Of a stretch of DNA of 64,000 nt, positions 1 to 12,100 are shown piece by piece. The notes below the pieces were generated by a model. The model was not told the DNA's origin. It saw only the letters and a program-made list of their open reading frames with translations, and ran no database searches. The stretch lies in assembly GCA_032718475.1 (NCBI GenBank), contig JAUCBJ010008708.1, positions 79,829 to 143,828 of the forward strand. The letters run 5' to 3'. Within the stretch, counting starts at the first letter, position 1. Every line of letters begins with the position of its first letter. This stretch comes from Nemertoderma westbladi. Taxonomy: Eukaryota; Xenacoelomorpha; Nemertodermatida; Nemertodermatidae. The position numbers were made by a program, and so were the translations under genes.

Positions 1-202
1 CTGTGTTGTATCATGGCCTTAAGTACAGTAATTTGAATTGCAGTACATGCAACTACATTTATTACATAGTTCCACCCTTTAATTAACACCCTAATACGAT
101 TTTTAATAACTCTCTATTCTCCTTTCTATTTAAATCAAATATATAATCACCAACTGGATGGTATTTGTTAATTTAGGATTATATTCAGTTAATTAACAAG
201 CA

Positions 203-1174
203 ATGAGCAATGACAGAGAACAATTTGAAGATTTACTTGAATATGAAGATGAGCATGGAAGTACAAACCTCCATGATTTATATCAACTAAAACATGAAGA
301 TCTATTTTTTGGGGGGTATGACGTTTCCTCAGACGAAAAAACTTTGGACGAAATCATCTCAAGTGAACTCGATCCACAGCAAGTAGCAACTTATCCTGAT
401 CCTAGTAGAGTTGGGGCAGAAAGAGAATTTGCACTTTATCCTGATCCTAGTAGAGTTGGGACAGAAAGAGAATTCACACTTTATCCTGATACTAATAGAG
501 TTGGGACAGAAAGAGAATTCGGACCTTATCCTGATACTAGTAGAGTTGGGGCAGAAACAGAATTCACACCTTATCCTGATACTAGTAGTAGAGTTAGAGC
601 AGAAAGACAATTCGCACCTTATCATATTATTCCTAGTAGAGTTGGGACAAAAAGACAAATAGCACCATATCCTGATTCTAGTAGAGTTGGAGCAGAAAGA
701 CAATTCGCACCTTATCATATTCCTAGTAGAGTTGGGACAGAAAGAGAATTCTCACTTTATCCTGATACTAGTAGAGTTGGGACAGAAAGAGAATTCGGAC
801 CTTATCCTGATACTAGTAGAGTTGGGGCAGAAACAGAATTCACACCTTATCCTGATACTAGTAGTAGAGTTAGAGCAGAAAGACAATTCGCACCTTATCA
901 TATTATTCCTAGTAGAGTTGGGACAAAAAGACAAATAGCACCATATCCTGATTCTAGTAGAGTTGGAGCAGAAAGACAATTCGCACCTTATCATATTCCT
1001 AGTAGAGTTGGGACAGAAAGACAAATAGCACCTTATCCTGAGTTGAGGAAGAGTAGAGTTGGGGCAGAAAGAGAATTCACACCTTATCCTGATACTAGAC
1101 AATTAGAACCGAACCATTTCGGAGCCGTTGGCAAATTTGCAGAGTCTACTGGTTCGATACACTGTGCACAATAA
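203..1174 (+). CDS. Tandem-repeat protein of unknown function (323 aa)
   Basis: I do not recognise this protein. The ATG is preceded two codons upstream by an in-frame TAA at 194-196, so the ORF is complete at its 5' end. Residues 1-63 are acidic and not repeated. Residues 64-298 are about sixteen copies of a 15-16 residue unit of the type YPDTSRVGTEREF, with variants YHIPSRVG and YPDSSRVG. The last 25 residues are unique and end in HCAQ. There is no signal peptide or membrane segment. The repeat keeps the reading frame, and charged (R, E) and aromatic (Y, F) positions are conserved, which favours a real protein. However, the antisense strand is also open across the array, so an open frame alone proves little. 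No intron is needed. It could be a host gene or an ORF of an unrecognised repeat. Confidence 0.5.
   Translation: MSNDREQFEDLLEYEDEHGSTNLHDLYQLKHEDLFFGGYDVSSDEKTLDEIISSELDPQQVATYPDPSRVGAEREFALYPDPSRVGTEREFTLYPDTNRVGTEREFGPYPDTSRVGAETEFTPYPDTSSRVRAERQFAPYHIIPSRVGTKRQIAPYPDSSRVGAERQFAPYHIPSRVGTEREFSLYPDTSRVGTEREFGPYPDTSRVGAETEFTPYPDTSSRVRAERQFAPYHIIPSRVGTKRQIAPYPDSSRVGAERQFAPYHIPSRVGTERQIAPYPELRKSRVGAEREFTPYPDTRQLEPNHFGAVGKFAESTGSIHCAQ
392..1096 (+). repeat. 45-bp in-frame tandem repeat with 276-bp higher-order duplication
   Basis: Units of 45 or 48 bp encode the 15-16 residue motif. A block of six units is itself duplicated: the string GAATTCGGAC occurs at 515-524 and again at 791-800, exactly 276 bp (92 codons) apart, and the units following each occurrence come in the same order. 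This points to recent unequal exchange. Confidence 0.93.
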
Positions 1175-1205
1175 TTCTTGTTCTCCCCTAATCTACCTTT
1201 TGTTT

Positions 1206-1268
1206 AGCTGGTATTATGCTAATGACCAGCTATAAATAGATGCTCCATTACAAATATTTTTGGAGCAT
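1206..1268. other. Two adjacent hairpins downstream of the repeat-protein ORF
   Basis: AGCTGGT (1206-1212) pairs with ACCAGCT (1225-1231), and ATGCTCCA (1240-1247) pairs with TGGAGCAT (1261-1268). They lie 30-90 nt after the stop codon. They could be a 3' UTR structure or the edge of a small repeat. Confidence 0.5.
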
Positions 1269-1313
1269 TTAACTTTTGTCATTTATATGCACATTACACA
1301 TAGTTACTAATGC

Positions 1314-1625
1314 ACGGTTTCCACGATGTTAGGCCTGAAGTTAGGACAATTGCGACCCGGACAATTGTGACCCGGGCAATTGCGACCCGGACAATTGTGA
1401 CCCGGACAATTGTGTCCCAGACAATTCCAACCCGATCATAAAGATTTCAAATATATTATATCAATAGCTAGTAAAAAAATATTACATGAACAATGTTAAC
1501 AATATATGTAGGTTATGCCAAATTATAAATATATATATTATATATTTATATTATTATATATTATAATGTAGTCACTATTTTAAAATTGTCCGCAATTGTC
1601 CGGGTTGCAATTGTCCGGAGACCGT
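1314..1625. repeat. Foldback (MITE-like) repeat with 15-bp subrepeats in one arm
   Basis: The left end has ACGGTTTCC (1314-1322), then six degenerate copies of a 15-bp unit GACAATTGYGACCCG (about 1343-1435). The right end (about 1583-1625) has the reverse-complement units CAATTGTCCGGGTTG and finishes in GGAGACCGT, the near-complement of the left end. The middle is AT-rich and non-coding. A 19-nt C tract (1629-1647) abuts the right end. No target duplication was identified. Confidence 0.6.
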
Positions 1626-1647
1626 TAGCCCCCCCCCCCCCCCCCCC

Positions 1648-2655
1648 TGACATGGAGCATAGTGAAAAAAGTTGTACTTTTTAACATGTAATAAATAATT
1701 ATTATTTTTAAATTATTGTTACTTTTTCGCTCACATTTAGACCAAAATCGGGAGAAAAAGTTGCATTTGTTTTCCCTAGGGAAAAAAAATAACCCATAGG
1801 ATTGCATTGATTTTACATTTTTTCCCGGTGAAAAAAGTAAAATAAAATATTTTTGGTTGAATTTCTTAAATTTTATTAAATGTGTTCAAAGAACATTGAC
1901 GTAGAAAATATTTGCACGTCATTTGAGCAAAATCCATGAACGCACTCAAAAGTTATTGCAACTTTAGTGTCTGCATGGCGTATTCAAAAACGGAACTCAA
2001 TATCCAATATTGGTTTATATTGTTAAGCGGCTCTCTAATTACGTAATAAATATTCGAGAACACAAAATTATTTAACATTGAGTAAGGCAGCATCAGGAGT
2101 TGAATTGAAGAGTACAGTAATTTCAATTGCAGTAACTATGGAAGCAATAGGCCTATAGTAAAATACTGCAGTTCAATTTATTTTGTACCTCTATACACCA
2201 TGTCCTGGAATATAGTGTCGTTATTCAGGTACCGGCCCCCCACCCCAAATATTTCTACAAATCTTAATGAGATTACATGAAATTTGAAATTGAGATAGTT
2301 TCACCTCCCTTCTCCTCCATGGGTGCGCCAGAATTTTTATTTTTTCTTTCAATCTTTAGCTACAAAAGCGTTTAAAAAAAGTGTCTCCGGTGATATTTCA
2401 CCATTTACACGCCAGTTATTCTTCAATCATATAGTGATTTGTTGGTACTGATTGAAAGCTGGCAAAGTAAGGATTCAAAATTTGTAACATAATCTGAATT
2501 TCATAGCTGAGATATGATCGTTTAAAAGTTTCATGGTTTTGCATCTGCATGAGGCTATTTTATTGTATTAAATAAAAATACCATAATTATTCTGGAACAT
2601 GTTGTTTATTTATGAATTTAGCTACGTAATAGTATAGATTAGAAAGATTATCACA
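1648..2655 (+). repeat. Dispersed repeat family, copy A
   Basis: This stretch matches three other places in the window. Shared blocks include AATAGTGAAAAAAAGTT-like sequence near its start, CCATGTCCTGGAATATAGTG (about 2201-2220), a C-rich run followed by TTTCTACAAATCTTA (about 2236-2268), GTGTCTCCGGTGAT (about 2381-2394) and TTCTGGAACATGTTGTTTAT near 2590. Copies are at about 20381-21110 (inverted), 21240-22215 (direct) and 23370-23620 (inverted). No protein is encoded. The edges are approximate. The 2656-2930 stretch after it is AT-rich and shows nothing recognisable. Confidence 0.7.
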
Positions 2656-2932
2656 CCAAAAGGCGCGCGGCGCCAGTCTAGCTGGCATTTATTTCTTAAG
2701 ATCTCAAATAAAATATTTATTATATAGGAAGGGATCTAGGGGTCTTATACGGTGGCTGATTTAGGCCACATTTAATTAAATTTTTTTTCGAAGAGGATTA
2801 AGAAAAAAATAAACTAAATTATATTATTTAGGGGATTAAGAAAACAGAAACAAATTAAACTAAATTATGTGAATATTGATTTTGATTTCTGATTGGTTGA
2901 AAAAATAAATAAATGAATTATATGTCTGAATT

Positions 2933-5598
2933 TGCAGACTTTAACAAGTCTCTCGTAAAATCCTCCCCACTCAGGACTCCTGGCGGGAATCCTTTTCCAT
3001 TCAACAGGGTTTGCTGGGAATCTCATCGATGCCAATTTGCGAAATGTCATGGCATTATCAGAGTGAAATGTTATAGGCGTGAGGGGTTAACCACGCAAGT
3101 AATCTCCGGATAGCTAGGTGCGTTGTTTTGCATTTCGTATCTGGGACTAGTTCAAGGTGAACGGCTCGTATGCATGCACATACAAATAATGCAACCCAAA
3201 CTTTGGTTCCATCCTTGAGGAACAAATGACCAAAGAAGTCAATCCCCGTATGTTTAAAGGGAGTTACAGGTGTTACACGGAATGGCTGGAGAGTGGACTC
3301 AGATGTCCGGTAGGGTATTGATCGATATCGTTGGCATTGAGGACAGTTAAAGATAAGTTTGCGCACAAGTGATCTCCCCTTAGGGATCCAATAACTTTGA
3401 CGAATAGATGCAAGAGTAGCATCATATCCCTGATGTCCAAGTATAACATGAACTTCCATGACGATTAGGTAAGTCAGGTGACTCTTAGGAGGTAGTAGTG
3501 GTAGCGGATCACAGTTACGTATACGGGGTACAAAGACTAATAAGCCATCAATGAGCTTGGGATGAAAGCGCCAAAGATTGGATGACTTGGATAAATGACT
3601 AACAGGACTCAACAACAATCGAATTTCTTTCCCAAAGAATCGATGTTGCTCTACACAAATCAAATAGCTACGAGCAGCACAAAGTTCTGAGCCACGCAAC
3701 ATTTCCGAGTATTTATTGGTTGGGTGACGAGTATTATGAATAAACCGTTGGACATAAGCTACAGTTCGTATTAGGGTATTAAGACATGAAAAACGGTATA
3801 TATCAATAGGGTTATCAATAATAGGGTATGGTGAGTCGATAACGAGTAACTGGGGTGGAGGCAAAGGAACACATGGCCAATGTGACTCAGGCTCAGAAAG
3901 AAATGCCGGACCATGTTTGTATAACATGGAGTGTTGTAGTGTAGAAAGATAACAACCCCTAGAGGGAAGATCAGCAGGGTTTAGTGCTGAAGGTATATAA
4001 CGCCATTGATCACTAATATGATCAGGACGTGTGAGGTTGCAAATCTCCGCTATGCGGTTGGAAACAAAAATATTCCGCTTTGAGACACCTTTGCGAATCC
4101 ACCACAACACTGCCATTGAATCTGTCCAGATAATTAAGCGACGTGGTTGAAATATCTCAATACAGATATGGTGGCCTAGTCGACTACCTATAAGGGCAGC
4201 AAGTAGTTCGAGTTGGGGAATAGAACGTTGGGGTTTTAAAGGGGCCACCCTAGCCTTTCCGAATAATAAACATGGCGATTTTGTTGGATGTACAACATAA
4301 GCTAAGCATGCATACGCAGCTTCAGATGCATCACAAAAAATGTGAAGATCACATTGCTCATTAAGGTAAACACATCGACGAAAAGTGATAATAGGTGTTA
4401 GGGCATCCTGAATCCAAGAATGCCATTGCTGCTGAAGAGATTGAGGCAGTTCATCATCCCAATGACCCTTCACAGCCCAAGACTTCTGCAATAATATGCG
4501 TGGTATAATCGTCCATGCACAATAAAGGCCCAAAGGATCAAATACCTTGGCAAATGAACGTAAGAGGTGACGACGGGTATAAAAAGGTGGCTCAGTTATA
4601 ACACTGGTATCAATGTACAATCTATCTAATGATGAATTCCATGGAACCCCTAACAGCTTAGTGGGAGACTCAGTAGGCTTGAGTTCCATTGCAGCAAGTG
4701 CAAGAAGATGAATAGCATACTCTAAAAAATATGCTGCTTCCTCTGGGGAATCTTTGCTACTGAGGAGGTCATCACAGAAAAAAGCTTCAATAAGCTGTGA
4801 GACAATAGTAGGATCTGCATATTTAGAGATATGATATAAAACTACAGAATGTAGGTGGTATGGACTAGAAGATACACCAAATGGTGCTCGAACAAATTGC
4901 CAGGTGGATCCATTAATAATAAGCTTGACCCACTGACGGTCATTCGGATGTAGTTCAATTTGGTGAAAAGCCGCTTTAATGTCAGCAATGACGATGTATG
5001 GTTTGAGTCGAGATCTCATTAGAATATCAACCATCGGGGCTAACAGGTTAGGTCCAATATCAAGGCAATTATTAAGACTGACACCATTCGTATCAGGAGC
5101 TGAGCCATTAAATACGATCCGAAGCTTAGGTCTTGGTTTCCAAACACAATGGTAAGGCAAGAAGTTTCCAACATTATTGGCAGTGGTGGCAGGTTCAATA
5201 ATCCCTTCACTAACTAACTTGGTAAGTTTGTCGGAATATGCAATTAAATCGGAAGATTTCAAAGCCTTTTGCATACCATATTGCTGGCGTGAAACCACAG
5301 AATAATTAGGAGAAGGACGGCGTGGTCCTTTGAATGGTAGACGAACCTGGTACTGGTTAGGGTTTTCGGTTGATTTAACAGGTGGTGGATATGCGCATTC
5401 ATCATTGTCCAGGAAACTCTGAGATGATATACCAATGGCTTCAAGGGACCACATTTGAGTGACATCATCAGGTTCCGTAATCAACAGACTTGGAGTTGAT
5501 TCTATTGATATGTTATGGTTTGGTTCTCCGGACATTGGACCACAAAGAACATAACCAAAGAACGTATCGACTGGGCGTGGAAGACCAACATTAAGTAT
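2933..5598 (-). pseudogene. pol: BEL-A Pol: reverse transcriptase, RNase H and damaged integrase
   Basis: The long open part runs to 3058 and belongs to the BEL/Pao family. The RT has the palm motif VIADIKAAFHQIEL and a YxDD-box variant FCDDLL (normally YVDD). The region after the palm contains FDPLGLYCAW. RNase H shows FCDASEAAYACLAY and WTDSMAVLWWI. Integrase keeps its HHCC zinc domain (HVILGHQGYDATL ... CPQCQRY) and first catalytic Asp region (HTGIDFFG). The frame then breaks after RRLLAW, and the region of the second catalytic Asp is missing. A downstream frame (3050-2933) carries IPARSPEWGGFYERLVK, the end of the catalytic core with its Glu. The C-terminal integrase domain is absent. An ATG at 5643 that would appear to start this frame lies inside the LTR of Element 1 and is not the native start. 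Function is lost. Confidence 0.9.
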
Positions 5599-6845
5599 TG
5601 TAAAAGCTTCTGTGGGATATAACTGGCCCCTTTTGCTTCGCAATCCAGTTTCCCCCCAGGCGCTGGAATACTCTAAAAAGGTTCTCTAACTGTATATATA
5701 TTCCCCTCGCCCGCAAGGTACCGTTACAGGTGTTTTAACGGACATAAAAGTCATTCTGCTATATACGTGTTTTGGCGGACATGGTAAGGCAAAAAACCTG
5801 CAATGCACCAACTACCTTTCACAGCTTAGCCGTGATGATTCATATTACGACATCTAACAGCTGGTTGCTGACATGGAAACAGCCATTGGACGCATGGTTC
5901 TTTGTTTGGCTTGAGCCAATCAGAGCGATTTTTCCTGTCGACGTGTAGCTTTTCGGCCGATCATAAGGAGAGTGTTCAGTCTTACTGTTTTTACTTGATA
6001 CTTTGTTGTTATTGCTGTCTAAGCCAGAAACACCGGCTTTTTGGGAAGAACTCTAGTAAACTGCTTGAATTATCGAAAGTATAAACTGTTACCTCAATAA
6101 CTCACTAATTAACATGCTCACTTAATTTAATTGCATTAATCATATTGTTTGTACTGTTATTTTACCGTCAGTTATTAATTGTACCTATTTGTTGATGGAA
6201 ATATTGCTCTTTGGATAATACGGATAAATCACCCAAATTCCCAATTTTCTTGATACACTACAGGTTAGAGAGACCGGCTATATATAACAATTGCGATTTA
6301 TATCAATGTGGTGTGTATTGAATCTAATGTTATTTAGTAGACACTACCTGAGTCAATTGCTGTTCTCTTCATGTGTGATCAAATATACTGACGGTCGGCA
6401 GAATAGTGTGCATGATTGTGAGTGTGATGTGACTGGTAACAAAGCATTTCCTAAAGAATGCGACTTATACTTTAATCATAAGCCTTATCGTTGCGTTTAG
6501 TATAAGTCCTAGCTCTGTTTAAATAGATAGAGCGCCACGTCCTAAAGGAACTGTTAATATTTCCCGAAAGTTAATAATATCTGTCAGAAATTAATTATTA
6601 GTGATCTATCGAATAATACAATAGGCTTACACTGCAACCTTACACTGCAATAATAAAATCTAAGCATCCGAATTCAGCCTCCCGGGTGTAGATCCATCGG
6701 GTGAATGATCGCGCATGGGCTGGCTTCGGCTAATGTTTTGTTTATTAGCATAAAATATTGTCGTATGCTAAAGGTGTGTTAATTAACTAAAAGACATATA
6801 AATTTTGGCAGGTTAAACTGCTAAAGGTCTTCAAAAGCGCGAACA
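5599..6845 (+). repeat. Element 1 left (5') LTR
   Basis: It starts TG and ends CA, is 1247 bp long and is almost identical to the right LTR. A likely poly(A) signal AATAAA lies at 6652-6657. The short ORFs at 5902-6084 and 6291-6500 occur identically in both LTRs and are not supported as genes. No clear tRNA primer-binding site follows the LTR. Confidence 0.96.
5913..6005 (+). promoter_or_regulatory. Probable LTR promoter of Element 1
   Basis: GAGCCAATCAGAGCGATT (5913-5930) contains a CCAAT box. A TATA-like CATAAGG follows near 5962. A block GTCTTACTGTTTT plus CTTGATACTT (5979-6003) is shared, in the same order, with the presumed LTR of Element 3 (51115-51134 and 51233-51256). Conservation between two otherwise diverged LTRs suggests core promoter and transcript-start function. 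Confidence 0.55.
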
Positions 6846-9113
6846 GTAACAGTTAATAATCTTATTGCAGTAGGCAATAAGGTTGCAAGTGTAGGCATTA
6901 AATACAGTTTAATACTGTTCTGACGAACAGTAACAGTTTATAATCTTATTGCAGTAGGCAATAAGGTTGCAAACTACCGTAGTGACTGGTAAAACTGAAC
7001 CGGTACTTTGTAGGTCAGTAGGCCTAACTGTCATCACCGGTACCGGTACTGCTGTACAAGTACATTTAGTATTATTCGATTTGATTATTGTATACTGGTA
7101 GGTCTTAGTACTTAATCAGGGACTGCAGCCCTGAATTTTTATTGAGATTTTACCTATTTCTGTCGGTTTTATTTCCTAGTAGGCTAATATTGAGCAGAAG
7201 GCGTGTGACCCTGCTCAGATTGTTCAGATAATTGTAGGCTGAGCTGCTGTCTGACTGTTGTTGAGTTTGGAGAGATTACGGCGTGTGTAGAGTTTGTCTG
7301 ATAAAGTGCCGTTAGTAAGTTGGGGCAGTCATAACTGTAAGGTCAATCCCCTCTTAAAGAGTAAGTCGTACTACCGTGTTAGCACGCATACTAACTAACA
7401 GTTTCAGAGTCTGCATATACTGTAGTTTATTTAGGCTTGATCGTAGTCTGCCAGTGTTTTAGCCTGTGTTTGTTTGTGTGGTCTGTTCAGGTACTGTAAT
7501 AGTTATTACTCAAATATTTGTAGGCTGGATTGTTGTCTAGCTATTTTTAGGTCTGAAGGGATTGCTGCGTGTGTAGAGTTGGTCTGATCAAGTGCCGTTA
7601 GTAAGTTGGGGCAGTCATAACTGTAAGGTCAATCCCCTCTTAAAGAGTAAGTCGTACTACCGTGTTAGCACGCATACTAACTAACAGTTTCAGAATCTGC
7701 ACATACAGTAGTTTGTTTAGGCTTGATAGTAGTCTGCCAGCGTTTGGTTTGTATTTGTTTGAGTATTCTGTACGGGTAGCGTAATATTTATTATTCAGAG
7801 TTTATGCGATTATTCGCAACATTCATGTCCCCAAGTTTATTCCTACAGTAATTGTGCTTGTTATACATACCGTTATAGTTAAACTAACCCCGGTACTACA
7901 TCAGGGCTGCTTGGCGTAGGTAAAGACTGACGACTTTGTGCTTCGGTCACTCCAGCAGATGCCGTGGTTCTTTTAGCTGTTCAAGTATATTTAACTACTG
8001 ATTATTTGTTATACCGGTACTTGTACCTAATTTAGGGTTTAGAGTACAGTGCCTTCCGAAGTAATTAGTGTAGGCAGTATATTTGTGTTGTAAAGTGGTT
8101 GATAGGCACATTCGTTAGCTCTATTAGCTTCTGGGTAGGAACAATCCGTGATACATAACGTAGTACCTATAGCGATACGGTTATAGGTCGTCAGGCGGTG
8201 GTATTTTCCTATCTGGACAGTACAATATATTTACTACTACTTATTATTTAAATACCGTAGTACCCTGTCCTTTGTAATAGCCAGAAATCTAACCCTTTGT
8301 TGGACTGGTTTGTAGACTTCCTGTAAAATTACCCTAAAAAAATTTCGTACGTAATATTTTGTTGTGTTTAATTAGAGAATTGATCTCACCCGTATCGTAA
8401 GTAATTTGTAGTATTAAGTAACTTAGGTAAATTAGAATTATCAGTTTTAGTGTCAAATAAATAACACTTCACTGAGAGCTCACAGCTTCTGTGTAGTGAC
8501 TCCCCCAGAAATAATAACATTTATTTCAAATATTGACAAAAACCCATTTAAACGGGTATATATCTATTATAAATCAACTCAAACGATTTATAAATAGTAG
8601 GCCTGCCAGACAACAACTAGGTCTCAATATCAGTTGGACTACTGCTTAAATAACGGTAATAAAGTAAGTTAAAGTAACCAAGTAACCCTAAATATTCAGA
8701 AATTCAATTATTCTAAAATAATTGATAATTGACATACCGGTATTTATCATAGGCTTATTATATTTATCTCTATAAATTTGAGCTGAAATCATACCGGTAC
8801 TCTGTAATTAATCTAGTCCGTAATTATACTTATATATACTATAAGTGTAAGCTGTATACCGGTATTCACTATAGGCCTATTATATATTTATATATATCTG
8901 TGCTAAATTTATATACCGGTACCCTGTGACAAACCTAGTTTACAATACTTATATATATATTATAAGCATACCGTTATTCTAATATATTATATATATATCA
9001 CGCTACACTGAGTAGCAGTATCGGTAATTAATTATTAGGCTAACAGTGATACTGAATTACTAGACTTGCTTTAACTGTAATATAGCAGTAGGCATTCGAC
9101 TGTACAATCAAAC
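6846..9113 (+). other. Element 1 leader (untranslated), with two internal duplications
   Basis: No convincing ORF lies in this stretch. The LTR-leader junction is duplicated: about 50 bp beginning CGAACAGTAACAGTT occurs at 6840 and again at 6924, 84 bp apart. A second duplication of about 210 bp (including GCCGTTAGTAAGTTGGGGCA) occurs at about 7240-7450 and 7526-7740, offset 286 bp. The stretch is rich in ACCGGTA motifs. A possible splice donor TTAG/GTAAAT lies near 8424. Confidence 0.75.
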
Positions 9114-12100
9114 ATGGCTGACACAAGGCAAACTCTGTCAGATAGTCTTTTAGAAACAACAGCCTGTTTCTCAGATCAAAGTGTAGAGAATCCCAGACCG
9201 AGGTCTGAGACCCCTCCTACTGTAAGAAGGGCAACCCCTGCAGTAGTTGTGTCAGAACCTAGGTTGGTAGAAGCGATTTCGCAATTTGCGAAGTTAGTGA
9301 AGCGCCGTAGGTCTGCCATAGGCACTCGGGCCCAAGTTAAGCGGGATCAGGAAGCAGCTGTCAAACAGCAGCGACATCCTAGCCAAGAACCTAGTTCCCA
9401 GCAGCCCGATAGCTCCAGTAGTTCGGAGACGGTTGAGCGGACGCCCGAACGCGGAGCGAAGATGGCGGATACGGTTTATGATGAGCGGCCAACCTTTGAA
9501 GAATCAACCGACGCCACTTCTTCTCAAGTGGAAAGCGAAGTGGAAAGCGAAGTGGAAAGCGAATTAACAGCAGCAGAGAAGCCACGAACTAGAGATGCCA
9601 TTGACATCTATCTGTCAGACTATCAGCGATTCGTAGGAGACGAAGAGTTGAGGAGACGACTGTCTGGGCTTCGCCCTAATAGTGAAGGAACCAAGCTTGT
9701 GTTAGACGCAATCGATGCGGAAATGTTAGCTGCAAACCAAGCTGAATGTGATGAAAAACTCCGCCTCACTAGAGTCCGAGAAGAACAAATAAAGAAAAGA
9801 AGGATAGAGGAACAAAAGGCGGCGGCTATGGCGGCGGCTATGGCAGAAGCAGAAGTAGAAAGAAAGGCAGCGGCGGCAGAAGTAGAAGCAAAAGGAAGGG
9901 CAGCGGCGGCAGAAGCAAAGGTGGCAAAGGCAGTGGCAGAAGCAGAAAGGAGAGCATCTGAGCAGACTACCCAACTGGAGTTGGAGAATCTGCAAGAGAC
10001 ACAAGACAGTATAAATAAACAGTTTACTGCTAATCAAATGCAGATGATGAGAAAATCTACTCCCAAGCGCCAGGGGTACACATCCTCGGAGGAAGGCGAT
10101 ACTACCGATCCTGAAGGCGGAGGAAATAGATCTCATCTAAGTAGGCGTAGAAAAACATATTACCGTCGCAAATTGCCTGATTTGCCCCCAGCTGTTAAAA
10201 GACAGCTAACTAGCACAGATTTAGGTAGTGCAGAACCCATAGAACAATTTATCCAGGTCAAAAGACTCCCTACTATAGTCGATGAACCTGAAATAATTAG
10301 GCCTGTAGTTCCCAAAGTCACTTCTGTGCTAGAGACCCCTACACTTCCAGAGCTTAACTCTAAATTCCCTTTACATAGCACTACACTGCCTGTACCCGGT
10401 GGAACAGTCCATGCAAATACCCCTGTCCAGATAGCAGAGAGAGAAATCAATAATTTGTCTCCCGTCGTCCCGCGTCAGCCCGCTACTATGTTGGCGACTC
10501 CCGCTTCGGCGGTTGAGTGGGTGGAAGAGGGACGGCGGGGGATGAATCTCCTGCTAGGACAGATGCAGGAGACTGTCCACCAACTTAAGGGAACAGTGAG
10601 GGAAGGTAGAGCAGAGTTGCAAGAAGTGCAGCAAAGTATCGCGCTAGAACGCGACAAATTAGTCAATATACAAAAAGGCATACCAATGCCCCCTGTAACA
10701 TTGTGTCAACCCGTTAGGTCTGAAGTATTACATGCGCAAGGTGTGGAGCCTACACGCATCTATACTGCTAGTGAAGTTGAAACTCCTATAGCAAACCCTA
10801 TTAAGGGTGATTATAGACCTGTTATTAATGATATTCCCTATAGACCTGATAATGATCCGAGAAATTTGTATACCGATAATTCGATATTAAATAACACGAT
10901 GGCCCAAGAAAGCTTCACGCGTCAGATGGCTAGAACAGAAGCCCGCCAAGCGGTCAAAGTGGGAGAGATCGTCAAATTCAATGGAGATGAGATGAAATGG
11001 TTACCTTTCAACGAATATTACAAAGATAGCATACAGAACTCTGTACTATCTAACGGAGATAAACTTAGATTCCTCATCAAGTGCTTGGAAGGACCTCCCA
11101 AGTTAATGGCGTTAAAGTTTATTGGACATCCAGATGGATTAAGACAAGTTTGGGATACATTAAACATCAGGTATGGTAACAAGGATAACATAGCTAAGTA
11201 TTTGTATGCAAAATTAGTAGCCCCCCGACACTTCCTTAGTAGCGGGATTATAGAGTTTTCCGATGAAATTCAAGAGATTTGTAGACAACTGGACTGGTTA
11301 GGTAAGTCGCATGAATATCAGAGTTCCATGGTTATTGGAGCCGTAGTCTCTACTTTACCAAAGGGTGGAGTATGTACACGTTGGGACAAGAAAGTGTTGT
11401 ACATGAATGAACAACAACGACGAAGTCCTACCATGGCTGATCTCATGTCTTTCTTAGATGGTGAGGTAAAACTACAACTCATCAAGCAGGCCAGAGAGAA
11501 AACATCGGAAAATAAGGTAAGTGAGAAACCCGTTTCTAGGAGAAGGATAATACCAGTGTGTTATACTGACGACGGCGAAAGCCAAGCTTCTCAAGAAGAG
11601 GACAGCGGGAAAGACACAGCAAAATCTTACTATGACAACAAGACCTATAAAGACGTAAGTAAATACAAGTCTCGAACCAGTGACAGGAGAGAACAGGTAA
11701 CAACAACTCCTCCTACGTCTCCTAAGAGAATTCACGGAAGAAAGCCCGAAGAAAGAACGAGAGTGCAGAACGTTAACCAAGTTAAGGTGAGTAACATCAA
11801 ACCAAAATGTGCGCTGTGCGACGGGCCCCACCGTTTGAGTGCGTGTGCTGAATTTCTAAAGAAATCCCCTGTAGACAGACGTACAGTCCTGTGGAATAAG
11901 CGGCTATGCTATAATTGCCTCAGATCAGGACACCAACGGCGAACCTGTTACTCCGACGTAAAGTGTGCAAAGTGTGGCGCGAAACATCACATCTTGTTAC
12001 ACAGTGAGTTCGAACGAGACAACCCGAGTCAGGTAAGTGAGCCCGAACTACATGTCCAATTCAGTGATGTGAACGACACTGACCAAGGTTCTGAGTGGGA

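Noticed and set aside
359-1102. Antisense and alternate-frame ORFs across the first repeat array
   Set aside because: A 45-bp repeat with no stop in a given frame stays open throughout. These are shadows of the repeat.
3058-5643. BEL-A Pol starting at the ATG at 5643
   Set aside because: That ATG is in the Element 1 LTR. The native frame comes from the Gag side at 17643.
5902-6500. Small ORFs (60 and 69 aa) repeated at 16694 and 17083
   Set aside because: They lie inside the two LTR copies, so their conservation is due to LTR identity, not coding selection.
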